Below, piece by piece: positions 22,791 to 35,570 of a DNA stretch of 64,000 nucleotides (its first letter is position 1; the number at the start of each line of letters is the position of its first letter). The notes under the pieces were generated by a model that saw nothing but the letters and a program-made list of their open reading frames with translations, ran no database searches and was not told the origin of the DNA. A program made the position numbers and the translations under genes. This DNA is from Chalara sp. BL73 (lineage: Eukaryota; Ascomycota; Leotiomycetes; Helotiales). The DNA lies in assembly GCA_918026815.1 (NCBI GenBank), contig CAKJVC010000019.1, positions 1-64,000 on the forward strand, written 5' to 3'.

Positions 22791-25120
22791 ATGCTCTGTC
22801 AAAAGTGTTCTAAAATTCATTTTACACTTGTCGCACAGTCTGTAACTGATCGCCCACACCAACTCGTGGATTTCCAACCAGAGAGTGGTCTCACAAACCT
22901 CTACTATTTGCATCATGAGAGTTCACAAGCACTACAAAAGTCGGCATATGAGGGATGTCATCTTTGCTTTATGATTTTAAGTAGCGATGGTATGATGGAT
23001 TTCATCAGGAATTCTAGCGACTTTCGAGATACCGGAATTGTGCTCTGGAGGCGCTGCTCCAATTTATCATTAACTAGGAAAGGTTTGGATGAATGGAACC
23101 AAAAGTGGTATATCGATATAGAGTGGCCTGGCGGTAGTTTGTGGGCGTACACATTTGACAAATGTGAAAGTACGTATTTCCTTCACATAAATTTACAACT
23201 ATCATTTGGGTGCTAATATGTCTATATAACGAAAAAGGTCCGATTGTCGAGATCCTTCAAGCTTTATCCCATTTTACAGGTCCTTCAGCTGCAAATTCAC
23301 AAATATTCCAAAATAAATCAGTTGTTAGCCAGCCATTCGATATCGCCGATGGTCTTGCAAATTCTCTGACCAAAATATACTCTCCTGAACTTGACATCTC
23401 GACAACGTCCCCGGCAAGCCTATCTTTAGCATCTAGCTGGTTAAAGGTCTGTGAAAAGACTCATCTGCCATGCAAAGAATACCAAGTTCGCGGATATCTT
23501 CCGAATCTACTAGTCGATGTAAGCGACCCACGTAACCCAAAGCTAAGTCGATGCACCAGCAGTACCGACGCCTACGTTACTTTGAGTTATAAGTGGGGAG
23601 AATACATAGAGTGGGTAGAACGCGAGGAGTGGGTAGAGGTAGAATGCAAGGACTATCGCACGACTACTTCAAATGTGAAGACTCGTGAGGTGAAAGGGAT
23701 TTCACTTCAAACGCTGCCCTGGACAATCCGGGACGCTATTTATGTATCCTCTGCGCTTGGATTCCAGTGGCTTTGGATTGATTCATTATGCATTGTGCAA
23801 GATAGTCCTGAGAAGGAGAGTGATATCAACAGCATGGATCTTATTTTCCGCGGTTCTGCCCTGACATTATTTGCAGCTGCTGGCAATGATGCGAATGCGG
23901 GACTCTCAACCAATAGAGATCCTCGAGGTACTAGACCTTGCCACCTGAAGTTTAAGACTACTTGGAATGGAAGCACGAAGGACGAGGAAGCATATATCAA
24001 CTTATGGGGAGTTAGAAGTGGCAATGAGCCACTGTTCCAACGTGGATGGGTTCTTCAAGAGCAAATACTGGCAACTCGAGGACTTTACTTCGGTGAAAAA
24101 TACATGAGCTGGCGTTGCACTTGCGGGCATGCTTCGGAGCGTGATCCTCGACTCCAGTCCCATATCACAGAAGTGCAACGTCCTAACGAAGAAACCTATC
24201 CAAAAACCGACCAGCATACACCCGAAATCGACGATTTTCAGCCTTTTCGAGCATGGTTACTAAGACCTTACGAAACTAAGGATCAAAGAAAATGGCGGAT
24301 GAATCTAGAGAAAACCAACGGCGGATTTTCTCATCATAGCTATGAGCGTAAAAACCATTTTGACTACTGGTACTCGATGGTCACTCGTTACAGTTCTCGT
24401 CAGCTATCGAATAACGAAGATATACTCCCAGCTGTGGCAGGACTTGCAAATGCGGTAATCGGAGTACAGCATTACGAGTATGTACAAGGGCTTTGGAAGG
24501 AAGACTTGCATGTTGGCTTGGTCTGGTTCGTCGCTAGAGACGATAGAGATATTAATCCAAAGTATAACAACATGGATAAGGATAAGCTGAATTTTCCAAC
24601 CTGGTCTTGGCCGTCACAATGGGGAAAGCGGATCGAATTCCTACAGAACCCTGCTATTTATATGTCGATCGAAGCATTACGTGTCAGATTTTCTTGGCAG
24701 GATTCTCAACGTACGCTGCGTGGCTCTATGGCAGACCCATCCTCGAAAATCACAAGTCTGTTACTTACTGGGAAAGCCCGACTTGCTATAACTGAGTCAA
24801 AGAATAACGAGATTATGCTACTGTGTGCTGACACACGCGACTACGTGGGGACACTGCTTTCAGATCAAGCTAAGATTACCACTGGTAGAGTAGTGCTTTG
24901 CCTCCTCTGCAACGCTTGTCTGGAGAAAGAGAATGATAAAAGGATAGGATTGAATTGTCTTGTGCTCCATCCCCTTCATTTTGCTCGAGAAGAATACATC
25001 CGGGTCGGTGTTGTGGCAATCAAGAAGTCTGACTGGTTTGGATCTATCGAAGGATACAGGAAGCTTGACAGGAACACAAAGCTAGATAGGTCTTTTGAGC
25101 GAACAATCAAGGTCTTTTGA
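22791..25120 (+). CDS. HET-domain (heterokaryon incompatibility) protein
   Basis: Member of the fungal non-self recognition family whose activation can trigger cell death after fusion of unlike hyphae. Exon 1 22791-23169, intron 23170-23237 (GTACGT donor, TGCTAAT branch site), exon 2 23238-25120, 753 residues. The HET domain starts near residue 239: YVTLSYKWGE, then LPWTIRDAI, LGFQWLWIDSLCIVQD with SDINSMDLIFRGSALTLFAA around residues 300-340, and FQRGWVLQEQILATRGLYFG with MSWRC. The N-terminal 230 residues include CxxC pairs (CQKC and CHLC) typical of these proteins. No NACHT or repeat domain follows; the C-terminal half has no domain I recognise. Open throughout. Confidence 0.92.
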
Positions 25121-26028
25121 TGACCTAGTCTCAAGCTACCGAAGACGTGTCAGCTAACTATGCTGCGTTCTAAATAAACGTATTCCGCTATCACTTATGC
25201 CGGGCAATCGCTAGCGTACTGTAAACAACTTCGTACAGTGAGACAAGATATGGGCGGATTGTGAGTCACCCTCGGTTGCTCATGAAGCATTTACCTCCGT
25301 ATCTTACATGGAGATGGGGTGGGAATGAAACAACTGAGTAGCAGCTCCATGCAGAAGCGTGGAAACTTCTTTACAGAGTAGCTTACCAGTGAAGTATCTA
25401 TCAACAGTAGTCCGAGGGCCATCTGAATGGAACTTTCTAAAACAATAGGGTTCTTGTTTCCGAAGCTCATTGCTTGGGCTGCGTGTCATCATATTTCTTA
25501 CTGTACGGGAGTCATGGAAGAAGGACGCTATTCAGCCTGTACAGGCTGAGTAATTAATTACATAAAGCAATTCAGTTTTACAGAATTCCATCGTCTCGCT
25601 TATTGCAAAAAAATACCAATATATAGTAGGGTGTAGCTTCCAGCACACCAATCCATATTTGGTTAGTCACTTTTTCAGATGTACTGATCCGCGTGGCGAG
25701 TTTATGCAGATCTGCATGCTATAGCAGTCACAAAGTTAAGCTATGAATTCTAGCAAGGTATTGGATGTATATAGCTTAGGTAACATCCTTCTATATATAT
25801 TAGAAGTAAGAAAAGTGCCGTAGTGGAGATATAGAGACGAGACTCTATTGCACTATAAAAGAAGGCATTCTATAAATTAAGCGCGAGAAAGATTATATAA
25901 AAAGAAATTCTTAGTAAGAGGGTCTCAATACGTTTAGAATTGGCTGTGGAGCATAAGTAATACAAAAAAAATAGGGGTTGTCTATATGTGTATAATTTTA
26001 ATATAGTTTAAAAGTGAAGTATCTATCT
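25121..26028. other. Intergenic, no gene seen
   Basis: Contains the palindrome CAGCCTGTACAGGCTG near 25534-25549 and AT-rich sequence towards the right inverted repeat. A 62-codon minus-strand frame at 25304-25492 shows no known domain. Confidence 0.4.
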
Positions 26029-26075
26029 TTTTTTCTCGGCACGCAGGGTTTCTCGCTACGCAGGGATGGACGTTA
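26029..26075 (-). repeat. Terminal-inverted-repeat-like sequence, right copy
   Basis: Reverse complement reads TAACGTCCATCCCTGCGTAG and onward, matching the copy at 20001-20046. Confidence 0.6.
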
Positions 26076-28878
26076 TCTGTTTTGAGTTATTTATAGCAAA
26101 TAATGCCTGAAGATCTGTGCCATAAAACAGGTCGTTATTGAACTTGATCAAATATCAAGCGCTGGATAAACGTGCCGACTTGGGAAACAGAATCATTGCT
26201 CTGTCCACTGGCAAGGCCAGGCCAGCACCTCGCGATATCCAGACAGAGAAAGTGATAGTATTGTGGCCGGAAGACCTGGGATCATCCTGTTGTTTCTTCC
26301 TATTCTAAGATATCAGCACTGACCTGGTTCTGTCTCGGAGACTTCAACACACCACCCGAACCCGAAGAGTCCTATATAAAGACCACGGAACAGGGAATCG
26401 GGCAATACCCCAGGCCTCCGTGTCCGTGCCTCGGGCTTAGCTACGAGCCCGTGCTCATCTATACTCCTATACACCTAGAGCGCCTAGTGCATTTACGTAC
26501 TGATTGCGATGACGCCTGACGGAGAGTCGTAAAGGAGAAGAACTTATTACAATGTCGCTGGTGGATGATAGAGGATGGATAAAGGTTCGAACCAGATGGC
26601 AGTACTCATACTTTTGAGCCTATTTTGTGTAGAGTAGATGCGATCGGATACCAGAAGTTCCAGAAGTTCCAGCAACGGTTCGTCAGAGCTCAGGGGGTCA
26701 TTTTCATGTAGGATCCGCGGTGCTATAGATACAAGTATGCCATTTGAGATTATAGTGGCGGTTTACCAGGAGCAAGAAGAACCACGATCCTGTCTGCTCT
26801 GGAGCACACGTGACCTATATTGGCCAGGCTCTCAGGGCTCTTTGTGTATATATAGCCTGCTCTCCTCGAGCTCCTCTTCCTTCCTGAGCTTTAGATTCTC
26901 TGGTGTGATACAACCAATACCCACTGTATCTGTAGATCCACAGCGTGCGTCGTGACAATTTCATAAGAGGACTTAAATATCTAGTGTCCTATTCCGAATA
27001 CGAAGTGAAACCTGTTAGTGATATAAGATATATATATAATTAGCAATAAGTTCGAAGCATAAATGTCACAACTTAGTTGCTGAATTGCACTACACATATA
27101 AGCCATCTTTGCTGCCTCCTCGGCCTTCTTGGCATTCTAGAATCATCTCGGCTCTTGGCTGATTGAACCGAATTGTTAAGCTATGGTTGTATTGTTATCC
27201 AATTATGAGCGGGCACCTGAAAGAGGCCATATAATATTTAATTCCGCATGAAGCAGAGAACCAGTTGGAAACTTAGTTTGACACACAGCTAAAGGTGAAG
27301 AGAGTCAACAGAAACTTGATGTACTTCTACGACTCTATCGTACATAGTATATTTGGATGATAGAAATGTTTTAGAAATGCTCAATTGACTCTACATGGTA
27401 GTTTCTATCTCTCCAACACGTCTTCTGCCGTTGACACAGCAAATAAATATATCAAGCGTTGAAGCAGATTCTATTATTAAACAGCTGTATTTGCCTGGTA
27501 ATTTGACGGACAGATAGTCTGAAAACACTTCCATTTCCCCCTCGCTCGGTACACACGCTTCCCTGGGTGACCTGTAGCTTCTGAACTACTACTGAGCAAA
27601 CGTCAGTAACCGACCATTCACTTCACTCTCTTATATGGAAGTTGCGGGTATATGGCATGGACCAGGAGGCAAGGAGATTGAGTGTTGAAGATGATATGTG
27701 TCCCTCACATTGGCAAAATGATTGCATCAGCCTATTGTCTTTAATAGCGCCTGCATTTGCCACAAAATATCGGTGAGTTCAAACTCTCCATGATACCCTA
27801 AGTAAGCTGTATGGGTTGTTCTACGGCAGACCAATTAGATAGTACGGATGGCCAAGCAACCCCAGCGTGTTTCTGTGATGTGTCCAAGTTCTAATTCAAT
27901 ATCACCTAGCATTTGGAATAACACTTGCTACGAAAGATCCATATCTTTATGCATGGCGTCATCGAGTCCGCCTGGTTACAGAATGATGAAGTCAACTTTC
28001 GTCCTTTCCTCCTAGTTTTTGAGCAACAGCCCAAGGTGTATCATTTCTGTGAGGGGTTTGTGGCTATGCAGAAATAGGCATTAAAAGGAATTAGAATGGA
28101 ATCAAGAATGCTGGATAGATGGAGGTTTGCTCCCCCGGGTTGCCCTTTTAAACGTCACTGGAAATGTCATGCAGATCAATGCGTTGATTTGGCCTCAAGA
28201 ATTTTGCTAGTTAAGGAATATGTTTAAGACTAAGAATCGACAGTTTAAATGAAAGCCAATGCTTGTTGACGAAGAGATGTTCACAAATTTGTCTGGTTTC
28301 GCTGTCGGAAATGGATTTGATGCAGTAAGATGAGGTGTTTGATCCTTTCGTAATGCGGAAACAAAAGTATTAAGGCTAGCCCTTGCTAGTGCTTACATCC
28401 CGGCATTCTCCTAACAAACTTCAGATAGCCAGCAGGTGAAGGAGAATGAAGCTGGTTACCTTTGTATCTAAGGACCTTTACTGTGTGGAAGCGAAATACA
28501 TGGTTGCGGAATCGACTCATAAATTCATCTGACCATCGCTTAATCCCCGATGTAGTTCGTATAAGTGGGGCATAACGCACGTCCCCTTCTCAATACGCGT
28601 GTAAGCCGTTTTGGGAAATCTCAATGCTTGGGGCTTTCGGATAATGAGGTGGTTGTTTTTAGATGACAAACATGGATTCACTGCTAATAAAGTCGTTGTC
28701 CCTCTGTTCTCCCAACTGATTTCACAACATGTCCTTTTCAATTCATTTTTTATTTTTGTATCCCCTTTCGTTTCATAAAATTCTGTCTTCTATGATCCTA
28801 CTTCCGATTCTGTTATACATTTGTGGTTAATCAATCTCTGGGCTACAAAAATCGCAACAGCAAAGTTAAAATACAGCG
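26076..28878. other. Long gene-poor stretch, possible LTR-like segment at 26553-26957
   Basis: No gene recognised. 26553-26957 begins TGTC, ends GACA and has a TATATATA box near 26848, which looks LTR-like, but no flanking duplication is present, so it is not called as a solo LTR. Confidence 0.35.
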
Positions 28879-29783
28879 ATGGCAGTCCTTAAGCCATACA
28901 AAGGCGATTACTACTTGTGGAAATTTCTCCCATCCCAACCCGCCTCGATACTATTCACACTCCTTTTTCTTATTATCACCCTTCCACACTGCTGGCGGAT
29001 TTACCAGATGCGTAGTTGGTTCTGTCTATCGTTTGCTATTGGATGCCTATGTAAGCATCCCCAGACACTCCATTCTCTGGATGCAAGTCAAACTTTAGCA
29101 TTTAACACATCAACCTAGGCGAGGTGATAGGTTACGTAGCTCGAGCAGTCGCATACAACAACACCAACAACCTTCCTATTTATGTGATCCAAAGCGCATT
29201 TCTTGTGATAGCGCCCGCCTTCTTCGCCGCTTCGATATACATGACCCTCAGCCGAATCATCCGCTGCGTGAAAGGCGAGCACTTATCCATCATACGCATC
29301 AACTGGCTCAGCAAAATATTTGTGGTTGGGGATCTGCTGTCGCTGAATGTTCAGTCAGGAGCGGCAGGCTTAACGCCTCACGAGAACCTTGCTAAGATTG
29401 GGGAGAACATTATATTAGGTGGCCTGGTCTTTCAGCTTGCTCTTCTGACGTTATTCTTGTTAGTAGCAGTTATCTTCGAAGTACGGCTGAGGAAAAAGCC
29501 TACACGAGAGTCTTACGCAACGGACGCCCCTTGGAAGCAGACTCTCTATATGACGTATACCGTTAGCACTTTGATCTTTGCTCGATCGGTCTTTCGTATT
29601 GTAGAATATGCCCAGGGTATTGATGGTTATGCACTAACACATGAGTGGACACTTTATGTATTTGACGGGGTGCCAATGTTGGGTGTTGCTGTTATCTTTA
29701 TAATTTGGTATCCTGGTTACATTAAATCTACGGTTACCGACTCAGGGAGAATAGAGCTGAGTAACAGGGGGCATTTGTCCTAG
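28879..29783 (+). CDS. RTA1-family membrane protein
   Basis: Seven-span membrane protein of the RTA1 / RTM1 group, known in yeasts for lipid movement and resistance to toxic compounds. Exon 1 28879-29050, intron 29051-29118 (GTAAGC..CTAG), exon 2 119 onward to 29783. The join gives FAIGCLCEVIGYVARAVAYN without a break, 278 residues. The family landmarks are the glutamate in the EVIGYVAR helix, YVIQSAFLVIAPAFFAASIY, LFARS-like IFARSVFRIVEYAQG with GY and a final VPMLGVAVIFIIWYPGY span. Followed on the same strand by a Zn2Cys6 regulator. Substrate cannot be inferred. Confidence 0.9.
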
Positions 29784-30308
29784 GGACTATGAGTGGAAGA
29801 TTGATTTGGAACGGAAGAGGGGACAAGGCGATGGTGTCATACTTGAGTTATCTGGCCGAAGCAGCTGTAACTCGGGGCTCTCTCTTGAAAGGCTGGCAGT
29901 CATAGAACATGGTGCTAAGATATATATGATGCAAACGATGTAACTTTAGATGGATAGTGATTAGGCACTGTGATAGAAGCTGAATAATATTGTGAATCTT
30001 GAGAATTGGCCACTTTTTCTGGTGCCTGTAGGCTAGAGCACGGCGCTGAGATATTCAGATGGATGCTTTTGCGTGCTTATGCAAGTTAAGTGGCTGTGCT
30101 GTGGCCTACGAAGTGTACTACCAGGCAACAATATGCCAAGATAGGTACCGGCATCTGGGCATCAGTCTTGGCGTATTGTCTCCATACTTATCGCAGACTT
30201 CCACTCTCACGACCTCATCCGCCATCAACCATCGAGTGCGCAGCCTCAGTTCGTTATATACCCAAAAAAAATCTTGTTATTGCCGGAAGGCACTGACTAT
30301 TCTGCGTC
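29784..30308. other. Intergenic between RTA1 and Zn2Cys6 regulator
   Basis: 525 bp, holding the terminator of one and the promoter of the other. No motif identified. Confidence 0.4.
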
Positions 30309-31719
30309 ATGATCCGTAGAAGTCACAAGAAATCCAGATTGGGCTGTGAGCAGTGCAGACGCAGTCGAAAAAAGGTAAAGTGCTATAAATCGAAGTCGTG
30401 GTCACGAGATCTAAGTGCTGATTATAATCTTCTATAGTGTGATGAGACTCACCCGGCTTGTGTCATCTGTATAACCGCCAGTAAACAGTGCTCTTATACG
30501 CGTAGCACTAATCGTCAGAACAAAAGAGAGAACGAATTTGTTATGCACAAAGAGCCCGAAAACTTGGCCGTATCTACAACCCCCCTGCTCAGCATCACAC
30601 CTTATACGATCAATTACTCTTGTCGACCTCTGACACCTTTAATTCGGCCTCCTGATCCTTATGTTAATCTTCTCCATCTAGAACTATTTCAGAATATAAT
30701 CTGCAATTCTAGTTGCTTCTTTTCCGACAAATCATTCCAAGATCAATGGCGCACCACATTACTTCAAGTAAGTCTTCTCTATTGTTGTCATTTCCTTAAT
30801 CTTTGGAGATGCTGCCTTCCTGTTGCCTTTACACAACGATTACCGTCCACAGTTCCTAGGTTTCTGTTTACTGTTTCACCCTATTCACCTTATATAGTAT
30901 ATGAAATACTAAGTTCTCATCCAGTACACGTTCTCATATCCGTATCTGATGTGCGAAGTACTTGCAATCTCAGCATTTCGCCTCAGTATTCAACACCCTT
31001 CGAAGTCCGAGCTCTATCGTACCGAGTCAATCACTCTCCAAACACAGGCGCTATCTCACTTCAACGCGTTAGCACATGTTTACAACCAAGACAACATAAT
31101 TCCGTATTTTCTCTTCTCTGCTGTCCTAGGCCTACACTTTTTGTGCGACAGCCTCTTAAGCCCTAGTACAGATCTCAGCTCATTTCTTGATCGCCTTGTT
31201 CAGTCGATGCAGCTTTTAAAAGGTGTGCGGACAATGGTTGGGAATTCCTGGGAGTTCATCAAGAATTCGGACGCCAAACATTTGATGCAAGCTTACGAGT
31301 GGCCAGCCATGCATCACGACAACGAGGTGACTCGCGCTTTTGAACATCTGCGTACTAAATTTCACCGATCTGATACCCTTTCCACTTTAGAATCTAAAGT
31401 GTACTGCGAAGCTGTTACAGGCTTAATTTCGGTCTATAATTCTCAACCTTTGGAGATTATAGCTGATGAACGGCCAATTGGAAGGATGCTTATGGCCTGG
31501 CCAATGCAGGTATCAGCTGAGTATACGAAGTTCCTTAATGACAGGATGCCAGAGGCACTGGTTATTATGGCTTATTTTTCAATCCTGTTACATAGTAAAA
31601 GAGCATACTGGGCTGTGGGAAACGCAGGAAACATTTTGCTTACTGCTATTGAGAAGTATTTAGGAGATGGGTGGGCTGAGTGGCTAGTTGTTCCGAGGAG
31701 ATTGATACTGGCATGTTAG
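30309..31719 (+). CDS. Zn2Cys6 transcription factor
   Basis: Three exons: 30309-30374, 30438-30767 and 30925-31719, with introns 30375-30437 (GTAAAG..TATAG) and 30768-30924 (GTAAGT..CCAG). The first intron lies inside the zinc cluster. The join gives a perfect Cx2Cx6Cx6Cx2Cx6C with cysteines at residues 13, 16, 23, 30, 33 and 40, preceded by basic RRSHKKSRLG. The second join gives FQDQWRTTLLQ then YTFSYPYLMCEVLAISAF, the start of the fungal-specific regulatory region. 396 residues, fully open. Same general class as the broken regulator at 490-1864. It follows RTA1 on the same strand 525 bp downstream, so local control of RTA1 is possible but unproven. The short first exon is easily missed. 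Confidence 0.88.
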
Positions 31720-31868
31720 CCTGATCCAAGGCACGTTTTTATGTTTAATCGAATCAATCAGGTGGATCACATCACGGGTGCTTAGAGTGATTAGGTCTGA
31801 AGTTTTAGCGCGTGACTCAGCCTACGATAATCCAATCTCCCGGACTAAAGCCTACATTTTGCACGGGG

Positions 31869-32267
31869 CTAGACTTCCATTGTCACTAATTCGTAAACTT
31901 CCTCATCCTGTGCCTTGCTTGCCAAGGCATACAAAAATCTCAACAGCAAACCATCCACCCTAAACGCCGTATCAACGCTTTTTCTATACTCTGCCAGGAA
32001 TGTTCTAAAACATCTAAAGCTTACCTTAAGCACCGACCGGAAGGTCCGTATTCGAAGGGTAATTCCAAAGTTCTGTTCTAACAGGAGGAGCGCTTGCCAA
32101 ATATCGGCCTCAGAGTCGCCGAGTAGTAGAGCGTGAATTTGAGCAGTAGAGGACATAAAGAGATTTTGCCAGACCATGGTGTAAGGAACATCACTATTTG
32201 GCTTGCAGTGTGAAGTGTAAGCCGTGCTACAAAAGGACGAGGCATATGATATCAATTTTTTCCGCAA
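31869..32267 (-). other. Uncharacterised open frame, possibly a gene fragment
   Basis: About 130 codons with fairly normal composition, ending YALASKAQDEEVYELVTMEV. No domain recognised, no clear ATG, no intron pattern. It may be the 3' end of a decayed gene. Low certainty. Confidence 0.25.
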
Positions 32268-32903
32268 GAATGGATAAGGTCGGAGTCAGTTTTGGTTGTA
32301 TACTGAAGATGCACGGCAATCTTCAGAGATATTGGTAAAAAAAGAAATTATCTGAAATAATAATAACCTAGATAACCAGTCACAAGAGTGCGACCCAGCC
32401 CCGGCCTCTTCTATCGGCGAAGATTTTGAGTTGTGTCGTGGACGTACGAAGACAAAGATAACTACCATCCGTCTAGCCCGTCTGATAATCTCTGTACAGC
32501 CGTATCAGAGCAATAACTGGTCGGAGGCGGACCACAGATTCGGTGATGAAACTCGCTGATTTGATAAGAACTTGTTTCAGGAAGATCATTTGTGTAACAG
32601 GAGCAGAGTGTTGGTTAAGTATTGATATTAGCCCACATTTTGAACGGAGCTCCGTCCTGAAAAATATTGGCAAGTATTAGGGTTAGATCATTTAAGGAAA
32701 ATCATTACGTCACCATAGGTCATTCCTTCCTTTCAGGCCACAATCATGTCCACGTCGGCCCACGCACCGAGTTTATATGCTGCCAACGCTTGGAAATATT
32801 GAGCACTGAGAGATACTTCCCAGGCGCCATGTAATGCGGTTCTGCAGCGTTCTTACAGCTATACAACCTATCTGGCCGATTAGGAAATCACTCACATCAC
32901 CAG
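32268..32903. other. Intergenic, no feature seen
   Basis: No recognisable coding content. Confidence 0.4.
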
Positions 32904-33595
32904 ACATTCGCTGGATCTTTATTTGTTTATAATTCAGCATATTTCTTCCAGCAAATCGGCATCGGAACGAAAGCCACATACCGAATGAACGTAGGCGGAA
33001 CTGGTATGGCTCTTGCTGCAACGCTCATGTAAGCAACTAATCCAGAGAACCTAAGACTGGCTGCAACTTCACTCATCCAACATTCCACTCTAGTTCGTGG
33101 TTCGCGATAATGCCGTATATGGGACGTCGAATAAACTACAACGTGGGGATGGCTGCTATGGCTACTTGGCTATTGCTGATTGGGCTTCTAAATATCAAAG
33201 AGGGTGGTCACAAGATTGTCATGACTCAAGCAGCCCTCACTCTGATCTGGACCTTTACTTTCCAGCTCTCCGCAGGTCAGCTTGGTTGGGCTCTTCCAGC
33301 AGAAATTGGTTCCACCAGGTTTCGCCAGAAAATCATATGTCTTGCTCGCGACGCGTACTACATAGTCAACTTTGTAGCTAGAACTTTAGAACCATATTTC
33401 CTAAATCCGAGAGAGTGGAATTTAAGGGGCTATACAGGATTTGTATGCGGTGGTACTGCGTTACTGACTTTGATTTGGGCATATTTCCGCCTGCTAGAAA
33501 CGAAGGGAAGGACATTTGGTGAGATAGGGATGCTTTTTGCAGAAAAAGGTCAGTGTGAGAAAATTCAAAAAGTACAAGGCGGAGCTGTATACTGA
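32904..33595 (+). pseudogene. Sugar porter (MFS), C-terminal half only
   Basis: Begins within a transmembrane span, TFAGSLFVYNSAYFFQQ, then NVGGTGMALAATL. A 65-nt intron (33029-33093, GTAAGC..CTCTAG) joins to LISWFAIMPYMGRR, followed by the sugar-porter blocks GWALPAEIGSTRFRQK, ICLARDAYYIVNFVA, LEPYFLNPREWNLRGYTGF and PETKGR-like LLETKGRTFGEIGMLF, ending at 33595. A complete porter has 12 spans and about 500 residues. Roughly the first six spans are missing and I find no trace upstream. Truncated copy. Confidence 0.75.
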
Positions 33596-35570
33596 GACAT
33601 CACCAATTGTAGAAGCGGTTGCGGGATGGTGAGTTAAGTAAAGTGTGATTTAGCACAACGGCGTTTTTGTTGTTATTATGTGATAGTGCAACTGTTCGGT
33701 TTCATCAAGTCCACTATTCAGTTTAAATATTATGGGAAAGTAGCCTTGAGGTGCGTTCAAAGTGAATCAAAATAAGTTATGCTTCTAATCATGACAGCGT
33801 TTTTCTGGCTGCAAGCATATCGAATATGGATCGGACGGACATATCCGACCAGTCTTGTAGCCGTAGCTGTTATAGTCGCGATATATTTTTGGCAGCTCTC
33901 GCACTAAAATATATTAGGCTGGCAATAGTCACCGTAGTGTTGAACGAGTTGTAGGTAGAGCTTTATATGAAATATCAGAGAGTTCATTCATACGATGGCA
34001 AGAGGTACACAGACCGTAACCTGGGTCTATATGGTGGTATATGGTGGCTTTGGCAGTGCATATAGGCTACTATACTTCTCAATTCTGCTATGACAACAAT
34101 CACCCGTAGGTATCACACTGATAACTGGCTAGTACCTTCCCAACAAATAAATACTAAAGTAGCCATACCGTAGCCTAAACTCCTTGGCTATATATTACCC
34201 CTCAGATGCTAGAAACACCGATTTAGCAACATTGTTACCATCTATATGCTATCCGTGTTCCGGTCCCTTGATACTTGGGCGGTGTTGAGGCTGGTCTGTT
34301 GTTGTCTTGTAATGAATCACGGAAACTTTACTACAAATCTCTGTTGCTTTTGTCACTAATTATTTATGTAAATACAGCGTATCAACACTCGAACATATCA
34401 TAAACAGATCCTACATAATATTGCCTATTCCTAAAGTTGTGCATCTGCCACACTATATAGTTATTCACGACATTCTAAGCCTTTCTTGCTAATAGTAGAC
34501 TTCTAATAGAAGTTATTCTATGTGTTCAAAGAGCACTCCCAAACCGGCGATCTCCCTTGAATATCAGAATCATCCAAAATCTTAGAGGCCGATCCCAAAA
34601 TAGACTTGTAAAAGTACTTAAGAATAATGTCTAACACTTTTATCTAACGCGGAGGGCATAAAAGACCTCAGTGTTTGTGGTGTAAAGCAGCAGAATATGT
34701 GAGGTGAGATAACGGCCAAGTCTGTTCATGTATTCGAGTTTTTGGTGTCGCTTCTGGGAAAATGTTGTATGGTTATGGATTTAGAAAGGGGGCCGCAACA
34801 AAAAAGGCTTTAAAAACCGAACTCTATGGGCGGATTTTTCACAGTCTATTTCTTTGTGCTAAACTAGACTTGGAAATATTTTCACATCCATATTTCGACA
34901 TTGCTCGGAATTGTTGACTGGGGGCTCCATTCTTGCTCTTCTCATACGCTGCTAAGTCAACTTGGCTCGGAAAACAAGAGCAAAGATACTTAAAACCTTG
35001 AAGCTACCCAGGTCTTCAGAAACCAACTACTTCTTCTATATATAACAGGGACTTTCGCTTGTAGGAAGATATTTGTAACGCTAAATTGACCGATATCTCT
35101 CGTAGTCTCAGGGTTTTGGCGTGCCATTTTCTCCTGTACTATGCTAATTCCTGTATCAATAATACCTTCACTTAATAACATCAATATCTGATGTATCCAT
35201 TACAAGATCCTTAATTAATATATATATTTTTTGAATCGTGAAGCAGTACATGTATCTTTTCTCCAATCCAGCTACTGCATTAAGTTTATCGCGAACTCTG
35301 TTAATAAGCTTCTTCTCAAGGGTCCAAATTCCTTCAGTTCAAATACTGTTCTACCTTCACAACCAGGTTATAGCACTCTAGGATCCGTACATACATTCTC
35401 TGGCCTCAAGATGCGGCTGTCTCCTGGACCATTCGGGGTTAAAGTGGGGACAGTAACACGTGTCATTCATGCGACCCACCAATTTGGCGTCAAGGGATCA
35501 AAATTCTACCAGCACAGTATCGACCATTCTATACCAAGAGCCATACTACTATCGCAATCATTGAGGGAGA
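33596..35570. other. Gene-poor stretch, no confident feature
   Basis: Nearly 2 kb between the porter fragment and the methyltransferase gene. Frames at 34990-35184 and 35231-35584 show no domain. The region should contain the promoter of the methyltransferase. Confidence 0.4.

Noticed and set aside
26553..26957. Possible solo LTR (TGTC..GACA ends, TATATATA box)
   Set aside because: No matching 5-bp flanks (TACAA and ATTTC) and no second copy in the window.
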